Positions 19,160-30,100 of a stretch of 37,078 nt of DNA are shown piece after piece (position 1 is the stretch's first letter; every line of letters starts with the position of its first letter). Source of the stretch: Lingula anatina (lineage: Eukaryota > Brachiopoda > Lingulata > Lingulida > Lingulidae); assembly GCF_001039355.2 (NCBI RefSeq), contig NW_019774847.1, forward strand, positions 736,250 through 773,327, written 5' to 3'. The notes below the pieces were generated by a model. The model was given only the letters and a program-made list of their open reading frames with translations, was not told the DNA's origin and searched no databases. Position numbers and translations under genes: made by a program.

Positions 19160-19225
19160 TCATTTGTCAATGTCTGCATCCTCAAACTGTCTTCATTTAT
19201 CAATGTCCGCATCTTCAAACTGTCC
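19160..19225. repeat. 33-bp tandem duplication including the CLNS1A stop codon
   Basis: On the minus strand, the last codons QFEDADIDK plus TGA (19225-19193) are directly followed by a second 33-bp copy (19192-19160) encoding RQFEDADIDK and another TGA. The copies differ at three third-codon-like positions and one at the start, so the second looks like conserved coding sequence now in the 3' UTR. Confidence 0.85.
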
Positions 19226-21749
19226 TGTCTCCATGTCTTCTTCCTCCTCTTCTTGCATGGCTTCTGTCATAGTACAAAGACTCCCATGTTAATCAGCAAT
19301 CTTATCAAGTCAAAATTCATTTTCCATAACATAGTTATGACAAATTAACCCTAAAATAATTTTGGACATTTTGATGTGTTTACAATTAATCAATTCAGTA
19401 ACTTACTAGTATTCACAGAATTTTGACCAACACAAAATGTGACTAAAATAATTGGAATTTATCTTGACAGCATATAAAATCAAAGTATTGCCACTTGAAA
19501 AGTAATTAAACGTGTTTAGCACTTATAACACTGTATAAGCTGTAACATTCAGTTGACGTGACAGTGCGTTAGATGTGACAGTGTGTTAGATGTGATAGTG
19601 TGTTAGTTGTGATAGTGTGTTAGATGTGACAGTGCATTAGTTGTGACAGTGTTAGATGTGATAGTGTGTTAATTGTGATAGTGTGTTAGATGTGACAGTG
19701 CATTAGTTGTGACAGTGTGTTAGATGTGATAGTGTGTTAGTTGTGATAGTGTGTTAGATGTGACAGTGCGTTAGATGTGACAGTGTGTTAGATGTGANAT
19801 AATTAATCAATTCAGTAACTTACTAGTATTCATAGAATTTTGACCAACAAAAAATGTGACTGAAATAAAATGAATTTATCTTTACGGCATACGAAATCAA
19901 AGTTATGACACTTGAAAAATAATTAAACGTGTTTAGCACTTAACACTGTATAAGCTGTAACATTCAGTTGACATGACAGTGCGTTAGATGTGATAGTGTG
20001 TTAGTTGAGACAGTGATGTTAGATGTGACAGTCTGTTAGTTGTGATAGTGTGTTACATGTGACAGTGTGTTAGTTGTGACAGTGCTCAGTTAGCATACCT
20101 TCCCCTGCCTGTCCATTGGTTTCTGTTGTGCCCACAGAGAATATGGACTCTAGATGCTGTAAAGTTGCAGAGTTCCCCTCCTCTCCTTCCTCTCCAAAGA
20201 AGTCATCTAAAAATAAGTCAAACAGTTCTGATCTGATTTTAAGGACAGCAATTTCAGGTTTAAGTTTGGTAAATATCATAATTAAAAAATGGTATTTAAA
20301 AATCCCATTAATGGTTTTGTATTTCACTAAAATAAGATTTTTTGAGAAACTAGGGCCACGTGATTAAATATGCATTGCTCTCATTAGTGTGTGTATAAAC
20401 TCACCCTCCCCAGAGTCCGAGTCTGCCTGATCTGGATGCAAAACTTGACATTCTGACATTGCCTCAAACATGGCATCCACTGAAATAATAAAATATAAAC
20501 TATACATTGACTACACTTTATCTCAGGTAAAAAAAAAACAGACACTAACACTCCCTTACTTCTGTCCCCAATTTAGACATCTAAAGTATAAAGTTCTATC
20601 CTTTACAAAGAGAAAACTCCACAGCTGAGTGGCCAGAAACACTACTTACATTGCCCTTTGTCCTGTGGTACAAATCTGAACTCTGTAATTGGCTGTTCAT
20701 CTTCTCCTTCATCATCTTCCTCCTCCTCATCAGCTCCGCTGTGACCATTTTGTCCCTCTGGCTCTGAAACAGACAAAACAGATGTCAGTGGAAATGTTGT
20801 AGACAGGTCATATTACAGAGCAGTTCTTCTTGGCATTAGTAGAGCCACATGCTTATTACCTTAAAGCTGCAACAGGAAGACAAAGTAGGTGCTCAGTCAG
20901 GAAAAAGACTACATTTGATATATACAGGGTTAACACTGTCTTTAGTAAAATAAGACTTACAATTTGGCACAGGGGTCTGACCCCCCCCCCCCCCCCCACC
21001 TCCTCCAAAACAGTATTGCAGTTCTGTTATATCTCAAAAAATGATACTTTGGCTTCTAAAAATTAATTAAAATTAAGTCAGAAAAATCTCATCCCTCATT
21101 ATAAACTGTTAAATATATATGCACGATATATATAATGAGCCATTCAAGGCCCATGCTAAGAGGATCACCTCCCAGATCTCCCTCCACCATCAGGTACAGA
21201 CACTCCTGTGAGAAAGCTGATAGATCTCTGGACACCGCATGCAGGGAGATGGACGGATACTCTAGAGAAAACCCCTTCTCATCTTCACCAACCCAGGAGA
21301 GACGGCTGAAAATCATATGAAAAAAGTTATGATAAAGCAATACCACGTAATTCAAGTTTAATTTTGAATGAAATAATCCATATAATGTAACTCAACAAAT
21401 TCATTACACCAAGTAATGACTTTCTTTAATGTGCATCGGAAGTGAAAATATATTTCACATATAAAATGCATACAGTAGCTTGTGAAAATATGTATATAAA
21501 CTATCAACAATAGTACACGTACGCCAGATTTTAATGCAATTGCACTGATTATTTTTTTAATGAGATTTTCTTTAAAAAGTCAAGTCAGATCACTACAGCT
21601 TCATATTTCTACCTTTCAGCAATGTAAAGCGTGCCTTTTCCTAAGACTCGACTCTGTGGGTTTTTTATTCCCTTCACGTGGACTTCGGTGTTTGATTGTT
21701 CGCACCTTATCCCTTCAGCTGGTGGCGGAAAGTTTGTCAACACGACCAT
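19193..21749 (-). CDS. CLNS1A: Methylosome subunit pICln
   Basis: Six minus-strand exons: 21749-21613, 21305-21169, 20763-20650, 20479-20405, 20206-20099 and 19263-19193. All introns are GT-AG and in phase; 213 residues (human protein 237). Alignment from memory with human pICln holds throughout: FPPP at 7-10, GTLYIAESRLSW across exons 1-2, GFSLEYPSISLHAVSRD, an acidic stretch (103-114), ITEFRFVP (117-124), AMFEAMSECQVLHPDQ, and the C-terminal GQFEDADIDK. pICln is a PH-like chaperone: it binds Sm proteins, presents them to the PRMT5-WDR77 methylosome for arginine methylation, and holds them in the 6S intermediate before SMN-mediated snRNP assembly. It acts mainly in the cytosol. The C-terminal part is shorter than the human one. 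Intron 5 carries a minisatellite. The gene is head to head with TMEM164. Confidence 0.96.
19384..20082. repeat. Duplicated 195-bp block and 17-bp minisatellite in CLNS1A intron 5
   Basis: Positions 19384-19578 and 19801-19995 are near-identical direct copies beginning AATTAATCAATTCAGTAACT. Each runs into a minisatellite (about 19555-19797 and 19976-20082) of units like GTGACAGTGTGTTAGAT and GTGATAGTGTGTTAGTT. A single N at 19798 sits exactly at the join, so part of the duplication could be an assembly effect. Confidence 0.85.
20764..21168. other. CLNS1A intron 2
   Basis: About 405 bp, AT-rich, with a 17-base poly-C run near 20981-20998. No gene or element recognised. Confidence 0.45.
21306..21612. 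other. CLNS1A intron 1
   Basis: About 300 bp of AT-rich sequence with no recognisable feature. Confidence 0.45.
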
Positions 21750-22252
21750 ACCTGTTATCTTATCTGATCCACAACAGATAAGCACGTTTCACGCGCTGAA
21801 ACGATTGAATGAACCCGATGGTATTCGCAACGCGATCGCAACACGTTGTTTTGTGAAAACAATATGGCTTCCGTAATTTAAACCAATCAGACGACGGGTT
21901 GTGTTTGGTGCTGGACAGTAGCAGCTGGACAGCTGCTGGAACTATTTTGCAGGTTACGCCGCTTTCCGGTTTCCCAATCGAAAATAAATTCCGTACAGAA
22001 TTTTCGTGTTTTAAAGTAAAAATTACCTTTTGTTTTGTCTTTTATTGATTACAATCCTTCAAAACTACGAACTAAAAGATGACCTCTTGCACTATTTTAC
22101 GGTTCACCGGAACGCGTAACGTAACAGCTGACAGTGCAGTCCGGTCGACCTTCTGCTACAGCAAAGGTAAATTGATTTTCCCCGTTGTTAACAAAGAATT
22201 TTAACAAATCAACCGACAGCGTTGTGAGGGACATGAAGGTTTCCCCAGCAAG
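21750..22252. promoter_or_regulatory. Bidirectional promoter of CLNS1A and TMEM164
   Basis: Only a few hundred bases separate the CLNS1A start codon (minus, 21749) from the likely first TMEM164 exon. Two CCAAT boxes are seen, at 21883 (AACCAATCAG, a close NF-Y match) and 21974, together with a YY1-like ATATGGCTTCCG near 21863, a pair of CAGCTG E-boxes within AGCAGCTGGACAGCTGCT (about 21910-21930) and an ETS-like TTTCCGG near 21962. There is no TATA box. Candidate donors of a non-coding TMEM164 exon are GCAAAG|GTAAAT (gt at 22167) and GCAAG|GTGAGA (gt at 22253). Confidence 0.55.
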
Positions 22253-23108
22253 GTGAGACCAAAGTGTTTTATGTGCTCATTGTATAAATTTTTATTCATG
22301 AATGAACGATAAGTTAATTTTTCGCCGCCCCCTTTTGTAACAATGGTTAACGCTGCCGCTAGTTGAACCTGTATTCTTGGTGAATAAACATATTAGCCGT
22401 GTGTCATGCCAGTTCACTAATGATCATAACGCATCAGTTTTGAAGCCATGGGTTATTGTAGCATCTTGAAATGCACTGTTACGTAAGTGACACGTAGTAT
22501 GTAAAGTGAGTAACAACTGGTAGACTTCGTTAATATTGGTATTGTTATTAATATTAGTCATAGCATTTGTCACGTAACTTATACATAATAGTCTCGGTAT
22601 ATTTAGGTTTATTCATACATAGGCTGTTGATACTTATGAGTTTATTGTGGAAAGAAACTCACTTACATGCATAAAGATAGGCTAACTGTTAAGAACACTA
22701 TATGTTATTATCTACGAGGTATATTGAATTAATTAACTTAACATGATAATTATAACATAATAATTATGATATTATATGCATACAGACACTATTGTCCTCA
22801 CATCATAAACTAATTCATAGCTTTGTCATCTTGATCTTACAATTTTGATATGAACAAAAAGTGTCACATTTGTTTGTGGTTACTAGTACCAAGTAGCTTG
22901 CATGACAGCGTTTTCTTAATTTAGTGCTTTTCTAACTAAACGTTTTTCTTTCAATGCAGATGCAACATTTGGGAGTGTCCTTAATGCTCACATTTTGCAA
23001 TATGTGTTTATAGCATTTCTTTTGATTATGAATTTTTTTTTTTTTTAAGCTCGATGTTAAACTTATGACAAAACCACATTTACATTTTAAACTTCATTTT
23101 TGTTTCAG
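22253..23108 (+). other. Probable 5' UTR intron of TMEM164
   Basis: AT-rich sequence ending in the acceptor TTTTTGTTTCAG at 23097-23108. The exon that begins at 23109 carries 111 bp of 5' UTR before the ATG at 23220. No other feature seen. Confidence 0.5.
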
Positions 23109-23219
23109 AGACAATCACATGATGTTTTCACATTGATCTCCACAGTAATAACATCTCAGGTTAATCATTATTTTTACGTGTAATCACCAATAAAAGGGAA
23201 CTTATCAACATATCATAAG

Positions 23220-24119
23220 ATGGAGATTCCACAAGTAAATCTGACCATAGAGGGTGCTGTTGAACCCATCTCGAAGTGGAACACCTACGCTAAGACACTG
23301 TTATATTGGACATACGAGGGGGTTGATTACAGCATAGATGGAACAGGAGGCGAGGATTGCGTAAACTTTTTAGGCCTCGGTCAACGCCTCATCGAGACCT
23401 TCTTTGCCTGTGGGTTAGCCTGCTTGGCAATGTACGTGGCATATCCCAGGTTGAAGCTTCCACAGGCCTTAGCAGAAGATAGAAATTCTAAAATGAAGAG
23501 ATTTTTGTCAGTATTACTGACACTGACATTTGGCGTGGAATTAGGCTACAAGTTGGCTACCAAGCAGTTTATTTGGATATTTAACCCTTGCCATCTGGAA
23601 ACCATAGCACAGGTAAGTAATTGAGGTCTTTTCATTTTTGCACAGTTTTTCCATGCTGGATTCAGTGTTAAAACGTGAAATTTGCCTGTCCAAGTTTGGC
23701 TGTCACCTTTCTTAGTTGATAAATCAAAAATTAAAAATCAACTACTAGTATCTTTATAATGCCACTGAAAGAATTTCAAACACTGATTTGTTTTTGATTA
23801 AATAAGGTTGAAAGATAAAGTCACCCAAGTCACAAATTATTGCCTATGGTACTGGATTCGTTGAGTATCATGAGTAAAATTCCATGTGTTTTATTTAGAT
23901 TCAGTTACTAAGCCAAGCATGGAGCTCTCTATGATCTGTATAGTGTTTGCAAAGGATCAGCAGTCTTTCTCTTGGTGCTTTTTTTTAGCCTCAAAAAACT
24001 GAACAGGTTGCATGACTAGTGGCTTTCATATAGAAACGTAATCTGGCATTGTCTTTTGTTCCCACTGACTTGCCTAATATGTGTGGAAGATTTATGTGTT
24101 GTCCATGTGAAGAACTGGA

Positions 24120-24156
<37 letters not shown>

Positions 24157-27100
24157 TTAGTCTATATGTCATGATGCTTTGTTTCATGGCATTTTGTGCT
24201 AGATTTACATCAGCTTAATCTGATATTTGTGATGTTTTTGTGCTGACTAAACCCTTGGTTTAAAGTAAAAAAAAAAATCAGTGGATATAGAAAAAATGAG
24301 TTCAAGTTTCATCACCCTTTGGAAATTCATGTTTTACCTTAATTGAATATTAATGTTTTAGTATGTCATGTGAGAGTGCAAATTAGATAAGCAACACAGA
24401 GTGAATCAACAGTAACAAAATTAAACAGATGGGATGTTTGCTTCATACTGGCATCTTACCATTAGAATTTTATGACAATAAACTAATGTAAGCTGACCTA
24501 GGAGAGTAAACTTGGTTGTCAAAAGTTAATTATCGTTGAGATGTGTGCTCTGTAGAAAGGGGTTAAATATTTAATGCATTAATTTTAAACAGCCAGGTGA
24601 CTGATGTGCTGAAGTGATCTATTGCACAGCATGAGTTTAGAAAGATCTACAGTCTCTTGTCAACTTTCCTGAGTGGCTAACCCCCAGTGAACAGAGCTCA
24701 TGAGGATCTGTGTTAAATATCCCTGTTTTATTGAGAAAGGGGCTATTTTATTGATTTCCTGCATTCATAAACTTAAGGATAATGTTAAGGAGGAACCCTG
24801 GTAGGAGCAAGTTTTCTTTTTAAGAACTGAAAGTCTTCCTTATTTCATCTTGATTTAATGAGCCAGTTTTTATTTTTTTAGAGTGAGATGGCAGCCTTTG
24901 TGGTTCACAGATTTAATGCCTGTGCACTGTGCTTGAACTACACTTTTTTTACAGGCAAGTGGAAGTGCAAAAGTGTCCTTTACTTTCACTTGGCTTCAGC
25001 TCATTTGACAAGATCAATTTTAAATTGTGTATTTAAGAGACATTTATGAGTTAAGGACCTGAAAGAGTTGTGGGCATGAAGTGTCTAAAATCTGTTCACA
25101 ACATCAGGAAAACCCTATATTCATTTTTTTTTTCATCGAATCCTATGTATGGCTTCTTCATCAAGTGCTGTGAAGAAATGATTTCTCACTGTAAGTAGCT
25201 GCAGGACATTGTGGCATTTCCCTGAATTATGTATTACCTTTGCGTGTAGCAGGAGAATCTTAGGTGATTTAGTGGAAATTTTTCAATTTGGCAGCCTAAT
25301 GCCAGACTGCTGTGACATTATCAAGGACATTGGCTGAAGTCATTTATTATAATTAGCAACTTTTCAATTTCCATGCCTTGTTAGACTTTCCTGTCACATT
25401 TGTGGCCATTTTGCTGTAAAGAGTGTTAACTAACTTATCTCTGTTTAATTTGCTGTCCTGATAGAAGAGGGTTTTGTGTACTTTGTCAATTGGCTAATTG
25501 ATTCATTAGCAACAATTCAGTTTTGCTGGCTGTAGCTGGTAATCACAGACATGTTCTTCACGGTCAAGGTTATTCATCTTAATAACAATAATAATAAAAA
25601 GCAAATTCAGGCTGGTTAGCAGGGGTCTTAGCTGCAATAAGAGAAAAAAACTCTTTTGGCCCGAAAAGGTCCACTGAATTTAAATCAAAATTTGATGAGG
25701 GTTCTTTGCCTTTTCTGAAATTGGGGGTGAAAAGATCTTCTCTTCCAGAAAAAGATTGCCCCCCCCCCCCCCTTTTTTTTTTTTTTTGTTAATTGCTGTC
25801 TGCATGCGCAATTCAACTAGGAAGATAATTTAACAAAGAGAATTGCTGAAGTGGCTGTACATTTTTTTGTTTGTTTCATTTAAATATCCATAATGTCATA
25901 ATGTAAATGATGACCATGGACAGCTAACTGTTACCATGGGCAGCTAATTATAACTGTTACCATGGGCAGCTAACTATTACCAGTATCCAGTGATATATCA
26001 ACAGCTTGCCTTTTTCAGTTTAATCCACATGTTGCGCTTGTTGAATTGTATTGATTCTCCTGTGGTCTCCAGTGACCTCTGGCAGTCATTATGTTGAGTT
26101 GAGGAATATATATATATATATATATATAGCAGGCCCGTAGCCAGCAATCTGAAAAGGAGGTCCTTTTTCTGAAAAGTGGATCTTTTACCATGAAACCTTC
26201 ATGTACTGTACCTATATACAATTTTACCCAGAGGGGACCTTTTCCCAGCAAAAAAAAAAGGGGGTTCTTTTGAACCTCCTGAATCCCATCTGGCTACCGA
26301 CCTGTATAGTGAAGAAATTTCAATTCATTCTTCTAAGTAAATTTTGAAATACATTGAGATTGAAAAAAAAGGGGGAAAACAGAACATGAGGTTAGAGATT
26401 TTATCCCCGCACTTTAGGGACAATTAAGAGTCAAGGATCATGTTATCCCACCCGTCTGTACATCTGTGTGTTAGTAATTTCCCCTATCTCCTCATAGTCC
26501 ATTACAGATAGGACACTGAAACTTTTGGAATTGGTAGACCCATCATCAGGGACGTGCATGGGCAATTTGGAATTTTAGTGCCACAGGGGATTGGGCTGTC
26601 CCCGGGGGGGGGGGGGGGGGGGGTGGATTTAAANNNNNNNNNNNNNNNNNNNNNNNNNNNNNNNNNNNNNNNNNNNNNNNNNNNNNNNNNNNNNNNNNNN
26701 NNNNNNNNNNNNNNNNNNNNNNNNNNNNNNNNNNNNNNNNNNNNNNNNNNNNNNNNNNNNNNNNNNNNNNNNNNNNNNNNNNNNNNNNNNNNNNNNNNNN
26801 NNNNNNNNNNNNNNNNNNNNNNNNNNNNNNNNNNNNNNNNNNNNNNNNNNNNNNNNNNNNNNNNNNNNNNNNNNNNNNNNNNNNNNNNNNNNNNNNNNNN
26901 NNNNNNNNNNNNNNNNNNNNNNNNNNNNNNNNNNNNNNNNNNNNNNNNNNNNNNNNNNNNNNNNNNNNNNNNNNNNNNNNNNNNNNNNNNNNNNNNNNNN
27001 NNNNNNNNNNNNNNNNNNNNNNNNNNNNNNNNNNNNNNNNNNNNNNNNNNNNNNNNNNNNNNNNNNNNNNNNNNNNNNGCTGTCCCCGGGGGGTGGTTGA

Positions 27101-30100
27101 TTCTAAATTTTTATCACATTGAAATTTCTGCTATCTCTTCCTAAACCATCAGAGTTAGGAAGGTGAAACTTTGGTGAATAGTTTACCCATCTTCAGGGAG
27201 GTGCATAAGCACTTAAGAATTTTAGTGCAACAGGTTGGGCTGTATCCTGGGGGGGGGGGGGGTTGATTCTAAATTCTTTTCACATGGTAATTTATGCTAT
27301 CTCCTCCTAGACCATTCAAGTTAGGAAACTGAAACTTTGGGAATTGGTAGATCAAAATTTTGGGTACTCTACTATAGTTCCTGTTCCGTGCAGTGAAAGC
27401 ACCGCATATGCTATAACAATATAATTTCGTGATTACAGAATTGTGTACAGGTCTAACAGTGAAAGCACCACATATGTTATAACAATATAATTTCGTGATT
27501 ACAGAATTGTGTACAGGTCTAACAGTGAAAGCACTGCATATGCTATAACAATATAATTTCGTGATTACAGAATTGTGTACAGGTCTAAAAGTTTGGTAAT
27601 TTTTCACCACTGAGAAGATCTAGTCAATACAGTATTCTCGGGTTTGTGGAAACAAATCAGATGGTCCAGCATTATGTGGTTAGAACTTGGAGGAATATAG
27701 AATGGTTAATTCACCCAAGGTTAAACCTGTGCTAGACAGTTTTGATATCATCTGTTAAGTCAACCGTAAGATTTAAAGAGCAAGCAGAAGCTAACGTGAC
27801 ACAGCTTTCCTGCTGGAGTATTGATCCCTGCCTGTACTGTACCACACACTACACTGCAGCACTGAATAGGGTCATAATACAGAGAATACTTGGTTGTCAT
27901 TCAGATTACAATACAATACAATACACACAAGTACTATACAGTGCAATGCAGTGTAATGCAATTGCAATACAATGCTACACAATTACCATGCAATATGTAG
28001 TAGTACACACAATATATACGATGCCAAAGATGTTGTGTGGTATAACTTAATTATTTATTGATTCCTTTGTTGCCATTTAACATACAATGCAACACAATAC
28101 AATACAGTGTAGTAGAGTTACTCCATCTGTAACAGTCTATGAAAATTGAAAAGTCATTCCATATTCCGCCATACCATACCTTTGAAAAGTCATTTCAGAT
28201 TCTGCCATATATACCATACCATACCTTTCAGCACTGACTTTCCCTTTGTGTGTGATTCAGTTTTATATCTACAGTAGATAGTTGACAGGTAGTGATCAAA
28301 GGCCATCGAGGGGAGAAACCTTTTTTGGTGACACTTTTTCATGGACAAATTATATTTATCTCTTAAAAAATTATCAAAACATAATCCTTGTCCTTAGGTA
28401 TTAGTTCAGCATGAAGTGTTTTTTTTTTTTTTTACACTTAAGGTGTGTTAAAAATTTCACATTTAGTCTTTTTAAGCATTGGTTAGAGACAATTACTAAT
28501 AAGGCTTCCCCCAGGGAACCAGCCATCATTTGAATGGCCATGAGCCTCTAGAGAGAGTATAATATTCAAAGACAGCTAGACAGTTTACAAAAGTTTTGGG
28601 TTGGTTTTTTGGGCTTGCTTGAGTTGGACCCTATAAATAGATGTCCAAATTACAGACCCACATTTTGGACTCATTAATCATTGTGGTCACTTCTGTGATG
28701 CAGTTTTTTATGCTTACGTTCTTGTATTGGATTTAGATGAGATTACTGTATCATTCTCATGGGATATGAGTGAGATTTTTACTGCTCATGCAAACTGAAC
28801 ATCATCAATTTTCTGTTCATTATGGAGCTTGATACATAGTGGATGGACTCAAGGTGGATTGGTAAGTTGATTAGATCGACTCAGGTAAGAAAATGGATGA
28901 GGTTATTAGGTTACAGCAACTCCATACATTCACAGTTGAAAATGTGACTTTTTTTTGCGTGCCAGCACAAGCCTAAAACTAGCCAGAGTTAAATTTCTGA
29001 AAAAAAAAATGACCTTTTTACCTTTTTGTAGTTTAGAAACTGCCTAGAACCTAGAAAACCAGCCCAAAGGATGGTATGTCAGTTTCTCCCCACCCCCTCT
29101 CCCTCCCCCACCCCCCTCTCCCTCCCCCACCCCCCTCTCCCCTGCCTGCATGCCTGCTGCATGTGCTCTGTTTATTAATTTATGTCAAAAATAACATAAG
29201 GATACATGTATTTTATAGCTTATAGAAGATTTACATAGCATATCTCCAAGACTCAGGAGTTAACTGACTGAAACAATTGATCACAAATACAAGCTATGCA
29301 AAAGATTGCTAAGATTCCCATTTTGAAATATGTATTTAATATAAACTTTTATTTTATTTTCTATTATTTTATTTTATTTTAATTATTATTTTATTTATTT
29401 ATTTATTATTATTATTTTTTGTCACTCTACGCTATTTTCTCTCTTGGCTGCTGTTGTAGAAATCATTTTATTCTTATCCTGCTATTATTGGACTCCTTGT
29501 ATCCACCTCTCTGGTGTATTACTATATCCTTTGAACTTGATATTACAAAAGCCGTCCTTTAGCTTACAATAAGTCGATATAAAAAACGGGCTTAAAATAG
29601 TAAAAAAAGTAGTCCAAGTTGCCAATTTCTCATGTTTGTGACCTCGTGATAATCTATAAATGTAATTACAATGTGGCTGTTCTTATTGATCTGTCATTGC
29701 AAAGAGTCTAATCATTACACCATCATTAGACTTATTTCAGATCTCACATTGAAATTGATGTGCTATATATAGCCTGAGCTAAATTGACTGCAAATTGTCA
29801 ATATTTCTTATGTGCATTGTCACCTTCCAGGTCTTGTGATAACAGTACATTAAAAAAAAAGAAAGAAGGGGATAAAAAGACTTTAAAAAATGCAATTTTT
29901 CGTGAAATTGGTGTCAAACTATTTTTTTTTCTTTTTTTTTTTTTTTTTTGGCTATCTCAAGCCTTTTATTTAAAAGAAAAGTTGACATTTTTTTTTAATT
30001 CCCAGACATGAGCCAAGAAGTGAGATTTGGGAATGCCAAACCTGTTGTTCCATTTAGGTACGATTTATCTTAGAATAAATTTATATTTGAAGAGCTTTTG

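Noticed and set aside
26554-27144. Open frame spanning the N run
   Set aside because: Most of it is unknown sequence; the ends are repeat units.
27392-27589. CRISPR-like array
   Set aside because: Units are adjacent with no unique spacers, and the genome is eukaryotic; it is a simple tandem repeat.
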